From NCBI GenBank assembly GCA_016718845.1, contig JADKCK010000003.1, forward strand, positions 124,001 to 188,000: DNA of 64,000 bases, in the 5' to 3' direction. Below the pieces are notes generated by a model, which was not told the DNA's origin, searched no databases, and saw only the letters and a program-made list of their open reading frames with translations. Each line of letters opens with the position of its first letter. Position 1 is the first letter of the stretch. The translations under genes were made by a program, and so were the position numbers. Below, piece after piece: positions 56,458-64,000 of the stretch. This DNA is from Sphingobacteriales bacterium. Lineage in GTDB: Bacteria > Bacteroidota > Bacteroidia > Chitinophagales > UBA2359.

Positions 56458-57019
56458 ATGTCATTATCTAACACATTCGGATCTCTGGTTCGCTTGTTGT
56501 CAACCGATAACAACGAAACCACGATAGTAGTAGCTAGGGTAAAAAGTATAAACGCTACCAGCAACACCATAGACGCCACACCGCATAGCGGGCGGGGCGG
56601 ATATATTAGATGCGAGGCTTAGAGTTTCGGAAGGCGATGGTGGTTCGATGATTGTCATCTATCCTAAAAAAAATACCTTTACGTCGATCGTTATAACCCC
56701 AGAAGGTAATTTTGTTTTAGCAATAGACGAATGGAGCGAGTTACTAATCACCGACCAAACAGCATTCGAAGTCCGTTTGAGTGGTGGAAAAATGGTGTTC
56801 AATCAAGCTGAAAACAGCAGCGATTTACTAATTTTACCAAGACTCTACAAGAACTAACCAAGGTGTCACTTTTATAGAGGTTGTAAAAAACACCATAAAC
56901 AGCGCTGTGCCAGTACCCGGTGATGGTGGAACTGCAATAAAAACAGCCTTAGTAGCCGCATTAAATACCACGCAAGCCCTATCGTTGGACGGGCTTGGCA
57001 ATAACAAAATAAGACATTA
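56458..57019 (+). CDS. Baseplate/spike-region phage protein (frameshifted)
   Basis: About 186 residues in three frames (joins near 56605 and 56845): MSLSNTFGSLVRLLSTDNNE, DILDARLRVSEGDGGSMIVI, YPKKNTFTSIVITPEGNFVL, and a tail GVTFIEVVKNTINSAVPVPG. Position behind the hub fits a spike or spike-adaptor (gpV region). Confidence 0.55.
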
Positions 57020-57022
57020 GCC

Positions 57023-57318
57023 ATGCAAGATATTTTGGTAGATGCAAGCAGTGATATATACTTTACCGATGGCGATTTCGCCTTTGGCGATTCGGACGAA
57101 CAGCATATAAGCCACATAGTAATTGCACAAAAGGCATTACCGCCAACACCGCTGGTGGGCGTCGGCATTGCCAGTGGATAGGCTCGCCCAACTCCGCCCA
57201 ACGCATTGCCGCTCTACAGCAACGCATTAGGCTACAACTAGACTATGATGGTTACAAAGTCAAAAGAATAGACCTTGCAAAAGGCATTGAAAACATCAAC
57301 ATAACCGCCAATAGATAG
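57023..57318 (+). CDS. Baseplate wedge protein, gp25/gpW-like (frameshifted)
   Basis: About 98 residues: MQDILVDASSDIYFTDGDFA, FGDSDEQHISHIVIAQ, then after an indel near 57170 SPNSAQRIAALQQRIRLQLD and YDGYKVKRIDLAKGIENI. The D-x-D-G-DF opening and the QR-I-RLQL-DG part fit the gp25-like group. Five bases separate it from its neighbours on either side. Confidence 0.6.
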
Positions 57319-57319
57319 C

Positions 57320-58163
57320 ATGGAAATACGAAAACTAGATGATGTATTTGGGGTAATGGTGGAGTCAAAGGAACGGGTTATTGAGCTGCATAATAACATC
57401 TTAGATGATACCTTAACCGACCCGCAATTAACGCAACTCACCAGTACGTCGCGCACCGCTATTTGGCGGTTATGGGCATTTATTACCGCTGTATGTATTT
57501 GGATACACGAGTACGTATGGAGCTTGTATCAAAAGAAATACAGACAATAGCAGACTCTGCCATACCCAACACCGCGGCGTGGTTACAAAAACAAGTACTG
57601 CTGTTTCAGTACGGACACGATTTGTTATTTGAAAACTACCGCCCATACTACAACTGTTGATTTGCCCGCAAGGATAGTTACAAGGGCTGCTGTAATAGAT
57701 AGCGTACCTGTGGTTGTAAAGGTTGCCAAAATGTCAGGCACAACACTATCTCCCTTATCTAATACCGAGTTGACCGCACTTGGGTTTTATATTGACCAAA
57801 TAAAACCAGTTGGCGCATATCACTACTATTGTCATAATCCAGAACAAAATAAAGTTGTCGCCGAAGTGCATTATATAGAAGTTATTAAGTCTATCGGTGG
57901 TTAAGCAGCAGGTTGAGTTAGCTATTAATAACTACCTCACAAACCTGCCTTTTGACGGCAGGTTATATCTGTCGAATTACAGGATGCTATGCAATCGGTA
58001 CAAGGCATTGTAGATATATACTTGGCTTACGTTGGTTTCCAGATAGGGTTTATTGCCCTACGAACAAATTACCCGCGAACGCAAACGTATGCAGGATACT
58101 GACCGAAATGAACCTAAGCCAATCCGCTATCTGCCACCATAACCTACCTAACAACACCTAAAT
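57320..58163 (+). CDS. Baseplate J-like protein (several frameshifts)
   Basis: About 275 codons over four or more segments: MEIRKLDDVFGVMVESKERV, VRMELVSKEIQTIADSAIPN, IVTRAAVIDSVPVVVKVAKM, VELAINNYLTNLPFDGRLYL, and ELQDAMQSVQGIVDIYLAYV. The last two are the typical J-like end (N-YL-NL-FDG-LYLS-LQDA-Q-V-GV). Forms the baseplate wedge. Confidence 0.55.
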
Positions 58164-58681
58164 GTTTGCTATCAACTTTTTATGCACAAATTATTATGCT
58201 GTTGCCGCCGTTTTTGCGGCAGCCTAAAATGATAGCATGGCTATGGGTACTAATAAAGCCGATAAATAGCCTATATGCTACGTTTGTTGGCGAGAGGGAC
58301 AATAGTATACGCAAGTTAAGTACTACGTCGCAAACAATATCGCTTGAGGCATTGCTCAACGCCATTTTTAATGCGGGATTTGCGCCTGCTATCAACAATA
58401 ACGCAATAGACTATACCGGTGGTGGTATATACATACAAAACACGCCGAACGCAGTACCATTTCAGTATGTGTTTAGTGTGCAGGAGCTACAGCCCCCTTT
58501 GTATGTTTATTCCATAGGCGATGTAAACATAAGCTACTTATGGTCATTCCCAGACTACTTGCAACAACTTAATTTTATAGTTTTCGTTCCTGCCCTATTA
58601 CCTTGTGACTATATTTTGCTAAGGCAATTTGTGGACTATTATAAGCCAATGGGCAGAAATTACACAATTCAAACTTATTGA
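58161..58681 (+). CDS. Phage tail protein, unknown (frameshifted)
   Basis: About 173 residues; ATG 58161 joins after a few codons the frame LLPPFLRQPKMIAWLWVLIK, YATFVGERDNSIRKLSTTSQ and LNAIFNAGFAPAINNNAID. In Mu-like phages the gene behind the J-like one is the tail-tip gp48 type; similarity is not certain. Confidence 0.5.
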
Positions 58682-58684
58682 TTT

Positions 58685-59291
58685 ATGAAAAAAATTGCAT
58701 TAAAAATCGCGTTGCTATCTGATGCTAGTTTGCTGGCGTTTGCTAATACATTAAATACTAATGCAGCAAGCAGTACCATAGTAGCGAACTCTCTCTTGGT
58801 AACTTCACTAAAATCGACAAAGGACAAGCTTTGCAGACAACCTGTCTGCCGCCGCCGATAAATAACGAGCCTCCATCGCGAAGAAAAACCAAGACAGAAA
58901 GTTACCAGAGGGTGCTATTAGGCTTTACGCAAGCTATGTAGAGGATAATATTACCACCGAGAGCGAAGTAATATCTCTTGGATTTACTATTGCCATCAAG
59001 CGTTCTTCTACGGGACTCCCCGCTTCACCTACGGACGTAGCTATTGCAGACTCTAATCTAAGCGGTAGCGTAACCATCCGATTTAAGAGAATAAAGAACG
59101 CTGGGTTTTACCAGCTTCGCTAGAGTAAAACATACGGCGAGGACTGGAACGAGTCGTTCCTACCCTTTACCAAGACTACTGCCAATATACAAGAACTTGA
59201 AGTTGGTGGTGTTGTGTGGGTGCAGGTACGAGCCATAAATCCCAATGGCTATAGTGAATGGAGTGACCCTGCGACTATGATGGTGCGCTAA
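58685..59291 (+). CDS. Fibronectin type III-like phage protein (frameshifted)
   Basis: About 200 codons in several frames: MKKIALKIALLSDASLLAFA, RKLPEGAIRLYASYVEDNIT, LPASPTDVAIADSNLSGSVT, FTKTTANIQELEVGGVVWVQ, VRAINPNGYSEWSDPATMMV. The last ~90 residues are an FN3 domain. Last gene of the late operon; a strong terminator follows. Confidence 0.6.
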
Positions 59292-59330
59292 AAAATAACC
59301 GCTAATATTTTGTATTAGCGGTTATTTTTT
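59291..59330 (+). terminator. Terminator of the rightward late operon
   Basis: A 17-bp perfect stem (aaaaataaccgctaata with tattagcggttattttt), a 5-nt loop and a T-run. Confidence 0.92.
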
Positions 59331-59376
59331 ATGTACTTTTGGTTTTTGGGTTTATGTACTTTTGGTTTTTGGTTGT
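59331..59376 (-). repeat. Right-end motif, two tandem copies (R1, R2)
   Basis: atgtacttttggtttttggg at 59331 and again at 59354, a 23-bp tandem repeat. They are the reverse complement of the left-end motif at 25779. Beyond them lysS coding sequence begins. Candidate transposase-binding end. Confidence 0.65.
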
Positions 59377-60810
59377 AAATTGTATAATGTTGCCCATTTC
59401 ATCGGCGACATAAAAACCGATTTCGACCATGCAAATCGAGCAGTATCGCGAAGAAACGTCTGAAACCTATATGAGCGGTAATGATGTGGTAGCGATATGG
59501 GCCGGCTGCTTTTGCCGAGTTGCAGATTCATCGGGGCGTATACAATTATATATACAGCGCGACGAAATTTGCCCCGCCGATGATGTCGACAAATTGCTAC
59601 AAAACGTTTTCAAAAAATTGCTCGACAATAGCGATTATATTGGCATTACAGGTTATAAATTTAAAACCAAAGTAGGCGAAATAATATTACATGTAAAATC
59701 GTTTGCCTTCTTACCAGGCAAAGCACTAAGCCGCTACCTATTGTAAAAACCGATGCCGAAGGCAATAAACACGACGAGTTTTTAGACCCCGAACAGCCTA
59801 TCGTATGCGCTACGTTGATTTGGCATGAACGATTTTGTGAAACCGTTGTTTATGCGTCGTTTTAAAATGATGCAATCTATCCGCAACTTTTTAATGCTCA
59901 AGGTTGATAGAGGTGGAAACGCCCGTCTTGCAACCTATACACGGTGGTGCGGGCGGCGCGCCCGTTTAAAACACACCACAACACCCCTTGATATGCCACT
60001 TTATTTGCATTGCCAACGAGTTATACCCAAAACGACTAATTGTTGGTGGCTTTGATGGCGTATACAAATGGGTAAAATGTTTAGAAACGAGGGCATGGAC
60101 AGAACACATAACCCCGAATTTACCGCCTTGGAGCTATATGTTGCCTACAAAGATTATTTTTGGATGATGGATATGACCGAAAAAATGCTTTCGACGGTAG
60201 TGCAAGAGGTTTGTGGAGCGGCTGTTATTGAGGTAGGTAACCACCAAATAGACTTTGCCAGCACCTACACACGCCTAACAATGTACGAAGCTATCGAAAA
60301 ATATACAGGTATTGATATTTCGGAGATGGACGAGCAGCAAATACGCCAAGTGTGCCACCAGCTACAGTGCATATTGACACAATGGCGCGGCAAATTAATT
60401 GATGGAAATTTTGGGGCAAAAGTAGAGCAAAATCTTATCCAACCAACATTTTATTATCAACACTGATAAAGACTGTCGTTCCTTTGTGCAAAAACACCGC
60501 AGCAAACCGGGTTTAGTTGAGCGTTTTGTTGTTTATTAACGCAAAGAAGTGGCAATGCTTACTCGAGCTAAACGACTCTAATTGACCAACGCGAGCGTTT
60601 TGAAGAACAATTGTTCTTTGCCGCCCGTGGTGACGAAGAAGCTATGGTACCAGACGAGGACCTTTTGCTTCGTTAGAGTATGTAGATGCCACCCACATCG
60701 GGCATTTTTTGCATCGACCGTCGGGACTGCCTAGCCATGCTAAATAACTAACCAAGCATCGAGACTGAAGAGTTTGTTGTTTTTTCCGCAAATGAAACCC
60801 GAAAAAAATG
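59377..60810 (+). pseudogene. lysS: Lysyl-tRNA synthetase (class II) remnant at the prophage junction
   Basis: From residue ~30 of the enzyme: KLYNVAHFIGDIKTDFD, then one frame over MQIEQYREETSETYMSG and RIQLYIQRDEICPADD, GYKFKTKVGEIILHVK, NDFVKPLFMRRFKMMQSIRN, LDMPLYLH, motif 2 FRNEGMDRTHNPEFTALELY, RLTMYEAIEKYTGIDISEMD, and the end RERFEEQLFFAARGDEEAM and FFPQMKPEK. The first ~30 codons are absent, replaced by the prophage end. More than six frame changes and several substitutions follow, so it cannot make the enzyme as written. As LysRS is essential, another copy is expected elsewhere. Confidence 0.78.
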
Positions 60811-60875
60811 GACTTTTCAATATAGTGGTACTCAAAAAAAAAAAAAAATCCGCGTTTCGGGGTGAAACATTTTAC

Positions 60876-60899
60876 TAGCCTAACCAATAACCTAGGCTA
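60876..60899. other. Hairpin behind lysS
   Basis: tagccta and taggcta pair around a 10-nt loop; short, no T-run. Confidence 0.4.
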
Positions 60900-60919
60900 C
60901 CACATTTATTCAACATACA

Positions 60920-60966
60920 AAATCGATTACTAATATAACTTAGTGTTGCAAGTAATCGATTTTTTA
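60920..60966 (+). terminator. Terminator behind lysS
   Basis: aaatcgattact (60920-60931) pairs with agtaatcgattt (60951-60962), followed by T-rich sequence. The stretch from here to 61181 is AT-rich and shows no gene. Confidence 0.75.
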
Positions 60967-61181
60967 TATATATAAAAATAACCAGCATTCAATATCTAGT
61001 GTTATAGCCCTTTTGACGACCTTATTGCAGTAAAGAATTTGCGGATTTTTGCTGAATAGTTCGAAAAAAATATTGCCTTTGTACAAAAAGGTTAAAACTC
61101 AAAAGAATATCAAAAAACATCAAACAAAATCCACACAATTAATGACAAAGATGCAAATTATACATCATAAAAACAATGTAT

Positions 61182-61428
61182 TTATAATTTTGAGGCATTT
61201 AATTGGCTATAGATATTGACCAAGAGTAAAACAGGAAGTGCCATTTTGAACAAGTACATATAATCATGCGACATATAAAAGGCTGCTAATAAGCTAATCA
61301 TGGCTCCTAAAGCACAAACAAAGCCGAGTATCAACAACTTTTTTTTCAGTTCCGGATTTTTTAATCCTTCTTTTTTACAAAATAAATAGGGCTAAAACCA
61401 ATAAAACAACGAGGAATAGCAACAACAT
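61182..61428 (-). CDS. Small membrane protein (frameshifted)
   Basis: About 82 residues. ATG 61428 gives MLLLFLVVLLVLALFIL; one frame over it continues CKKEGLKNPELKKKLLILGF, VCALGAMISLLAAFYMSHDY and FKMALPVLLLVNIYSQLNAS. Three membrane segments; one indel near 61376. Unknown function. Confidence 0.55.
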
Positions 61429-61513
61429 AATGTTGGTATTGTATGGTTAGATGATTGTAGACGCGAAATAGGTTAAATAGGCACTTTATCGAAGAAAAAA
61501 TGCTTAGATTTGG

Positions 61514-62259
61514 CTATTTTTGAATTTGTCCATCACGATAACTGTGGTTTTTATCTTTTGCTAGATAATCTGATTCCTTATCAACTTGAAATGTTTTAGG
61601 GTCTGCTTTAGGTACAATATCTGTTCCCCAAAAAACATGTTTTTTATCTTTGCCCCAATCATAGCCTAACTGTACAAATGTTTTAGGGTCTGCTTTAGGT
61701 ACTATATCTGTTTCGGTAAATACATGATGTTTGTCTATGCCCCAACGGTATCCAATACTAACAAATGTTTTGGGGTCGGCATGCTCTACAATAAACCGAT
61801 AAGTTCCATCTGCTTGATAGCGTACATAATAAACATGATTTTTATCCCTCGAAAACGGCGGTATTGTATCTTTTTATAAGTATCTAAATCAATAATGTAT
61901 TTTAACGGTTTTTGATTTGGATATTCACCCCAAAACATTAAAGAGTCTAGACGTGAAACGGAGTACCATACATTATCTTTATCGTATATTGAAGAGGTTA
62001 ATTCGTAAATATCGCCTGAATCGGTTTTATAAAATTCATCGTTTACTCGTTTATAGTGCAATGTGTCTATATTATACTCTTTTATTTCACCTGAATAATC
62101 TTTTTTGTCTAATACACGGTCTTTTTTTTGTGTACAAGATAACATTGAAAAAATAAAATACAATATAATTTGCGAATAAAAAACCAAGCGGTGTTTTTTA
62201 TTTATCTTTAAAGAATATAAAACGAAATTATAATATGCAATTTTTTCTATGATTTTCAT
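61514..62259 (-). CDS. DKNYY-repeat lipoprotein (frameshifted)
   Basis: About 247 residues. A hydrophobic segment ending in a lipobox-like FSMLSC, a linker, then repeats of the DKNYY type: SRDKNHVYYVRYQADGTY, ADPKTFVSIGYRWGIDKHHV, ADPKTFVQLGYDWGKDKKHV and AKDKNHSYRDGQIQK. The frame shifts near 61855, after IIDLDTYKKIQ. Such proteins are outer-surface lipoproteins of unknown function. AT-rich compared with its neighbours. Confidence 0.65.
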
Positions 62260-62397
62260 TACTCAAGCATTTAATGATAAAAATTGCGAATTTAATGGAC
62301 TATTAGAAGCGAAATTTTACTTTTGGGTTTGTAAAAAATAGGTTGTTCGAAATTGTTTTTTTCGCTAAAATTAGGTAGTTCGCAGCACTTCATTACT

Positions 62398-63826
62398 TTA
62401 TTTCTTATCAAACGACACACGCGGGTCGACGAAGGCATACAACAAATCGGCAACTAAGTTACCCAACATGGTTAAAATGGCAGCCAACAACAAAACGGTA
62501 AACACCACGGGCCAGTCGCGGGCGTTAATTGCCCCTAACGACAACATGCCCATGCCCGGAATGCTGTAAATAACCTCGATAACGATAGACCCTGCAATAG
62601 TTGCCGGAAAAATAGAGGCAAAAAGGGTGATGATAGGAAACAACGAATTACGGAAAGCATGGCGCCAAATAACTTGTTTTTCGGACAAGCCTGGCACGCG
62701 CCGTGCGTATGTAATCTTGCTGCAAAATGCTTAACATACCGCCCCGCATCTGCCGCGAAATAAACGCCAACGAACCATACGAAATACAAATAATGGGTAA
62801 GGTTAAATGATACCCAATATCTACAAAACGCTGCCAAAAAGGGTGCATCTAGGGGCAAAGAGGTAACTTGCCCTGGCGGAAACAGGTTCATGCCGTACTC
62901 GGGCGAGGTAAAAAACACGATAAGCATGGTACCTATCCAAAACGAAGGCAGCGAGTACAGCACAAATAATGCGGTTGTTACTATTTGGTCGGCTTTTGTG
63001 CCTTTGCGCACTGCCGACCAAACGCCCAAAAATATTGCCAAAATATAGCTTACCAACAACGATATTAGGTTAATGGTTATCGTCCAACGCAGTGCGTCCC
63101 ATATTTTGCTGGCAACGGGGCGGTTGTCGAGGTACGAAATGCCAAAATCGCCCTTTACAAAGCCACGTATCCAGCGGTGATATTGGTTTTTTGTGCCATA
63201 CCAAACCACCGACGGTACATAGTTTTGCGCTGGCGTAGCCCCATCTACCATTTGTTTATAATTGTTTTCAAGGGTTTTTAGTTGTGTGCCAACGGTAGCT
63301 TGTAGCGTGCTATCGGCGTTTATGTCGGCGGCAATTAGTTTTAGCTGATTGTTTATTTTACCCGCTTGCGAGCTAATATATAAATCGCGTATTTTGTTGC
63401 GCACTTTTCGTTTTGTGGCAGCAACTGCTATCGTTTGGCATTGCCAATACGCTAGTTTCGAGCTGTTTTAGCGACAGGTAATAGCCCGAAATTTGTTGCC
63501 AATTGCCATACTGCCCAATCAATTGCTGCGGGTGGTGCGTTCTTCTTGTTTTATTATTTTGTAGAGGGTGTCGGGGTAGATTTGGTTTTTAAGCCAAAAT
63601 AAAATGTAGGCAGGTTAAGCCCCAAGCGTTCGGCGGTTTGTTGATAAGCTAATTCGCCCGCCATTTTGTCGGACAACTGACCGCTGTTTTGCGCCCCACC
63701 ACCGCCTTTGGTAATAAGTTCAACGGGGTCGCCGGGGGCTAATTTGCTCAACGAAAAAGCAATTAGCGATATGATGATGAAAGTTGGGATAAATATCAAT
63801 ATCCTTTTTAAAATGTATTTAAACAT
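62398..63826 (-). CDS. ABC transporter permease, DppB/OppB type (frameshifted)
   Basis: About 475 codons across four or more frames. N-terminus MFKYILKRILIFIPTFIIIS and FSLSKLAPGDPVE is the classic DppB start. A Bacteroidota-type periplasmic insert of ~150 residues follows, then FVKGDFGISYLDNRPVASKI, LLVSYILAIFLGVWSAVRKG, SLPSFWIGTMLIVFF, the EAA-like loop region GLSEKQVIWRHAFRNSLFPI and the end DLLYAFVDPRVSFDKK. It imports peptides or similar solutes together with DppC/D/F partners, not in the window. Breaks are near 63555, 63410, 62850 and 62690. Confidence 0.75.
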
Positions 63827-63849
63827 ATTTTACAGTAGTGTGGTATGTT

Positions 63850-64000
63850 CTACAAAGTTTCTATTTTAGATACTTCTTCGGTTAGTTGTTCGTATAACTA
63901 ATTATAGGTATTGTTCGGTAATGCCTGCCAAGGTAATACGTCCCTATCGAGGAATAATTTTGCATTATTTTAATCGGCAAATAAACATTTAAAAGCTATT
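63850..64000 (-). CDS. Possible C-terminus of the gene upstream of the permease (partial)
   Basis: The minus strand ends LYEQLTEEVSKIETL with TAG at 63852-63850; one frame over, upstream sequence reads SSIGTYYLGRHYRTIP. It may be the end of a gene running in from the right, with one indel. Not recognised. Confidence 0.3.

Larger units (their letters stand above)
25775..59376. mobile_element. Mu-like transposable prophage, about 33.6 kb
   Basis: Defined by a DDE transposase, MuB-like ATPase, DUF3164 protein, DUF935-type portal, MuF protein, gp36-like and gpG-like proteins, sheath/tube and gpD hub, together with a phage-type repressor. The left limit is placed at tgtaaccc (25775), next to the first copy of a 19-bp motif. 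The right limit follows two inverted copies of that motif, where lysS coding sequence resumes. No 5-bp target duplication could be confirmed, so both limits may be off by some bases. Confidence 0.8.

Noticed and set aside
25775..59376. 5-bp target duplication at the prophage ends
   Set aside because: No matching pentamer could be found next to the end motifs; exact limits stay open.

Overview
The window comes from a member of the Bacteroidota. The evidence is a C-terminal type IX secretion sorting domain, outer-membrane barrels with a carboxypeptidase-like N-terminal domain, A-rich leaders, and many promoters of the Bacteroidota form TTTG-N19/20-TAnnTTTG. I cannot name the genus from sequence alone.

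Layout. 1-25.7 kb is ordinary chromosome with intact genes: a secreted alpha/beta hydrolase, a 66-bp tandem array, a GT4 glycosyltransferase, an internally deleted IS66-type element, murI, trpG-trpD, an outer-membrane protein, and a carboxylate-use block (porin, MHS-type transporter, small membrane proteins, a symporter-histidine kinase fusion, a receiver-only regulator, prpE and acs). A compact restriction-modification pair, a YbaB-type protein and a small secreted protein follow. Two REP-like hairpins and an acatcaccatttcacc-type repeat are scattered between these genes.

About 25.78-59.38 kb is a Mu-like transposable prophage. It holds a leftward repressor, an operator/promoter region, and a rightward early operon (HTH protein, DDE transposase, MuB-like ATPase, DUF3164 protein, many small genes, two tRNA-like genes, a DinD-like cargo gene). 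Two late operons then diverge from about 46.6 kb. The leftward one carries both terminase subunits, a gp36-like protein, portal, MuF with a nuclease-toxin domain, gpG, tape measure and two terminal genes. The rightward one carries protease/scaffold, capsid, sheath, tube, frameshifted assembly chaperone, baseplate hub, fibre and an FN3 protein. A 19-bp motif lies in inverted orientation at the two ends and is a candidate transposase-binding site. At the right end the host sequence resumes inside lysS, without its first ~30 codons.

59.4-64 kb is host again: lysS remnant, a small membrane protein, a DKNYY-type lipoprotein and a DppB-type permease. From about 27.5 kb to the right edge most genes carry one or more frameshifts, in host and phage genes alike, while 1-27 kb is nearly free of them. 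Either the right part is poorly sequenced or the prophage and its flank are decaying. I annotate such genes across their frames and say so.

Notable points: a MuF head protein separated from a PD-(D/E)xK toxin domain by a single in-frame TAG; a possible small RNA with promoter and terminator just behind that toxin; two tRNA-like genes with 9-nt anticodon loops; and a slippery TTTTTTG in the tail-chaperone gene.
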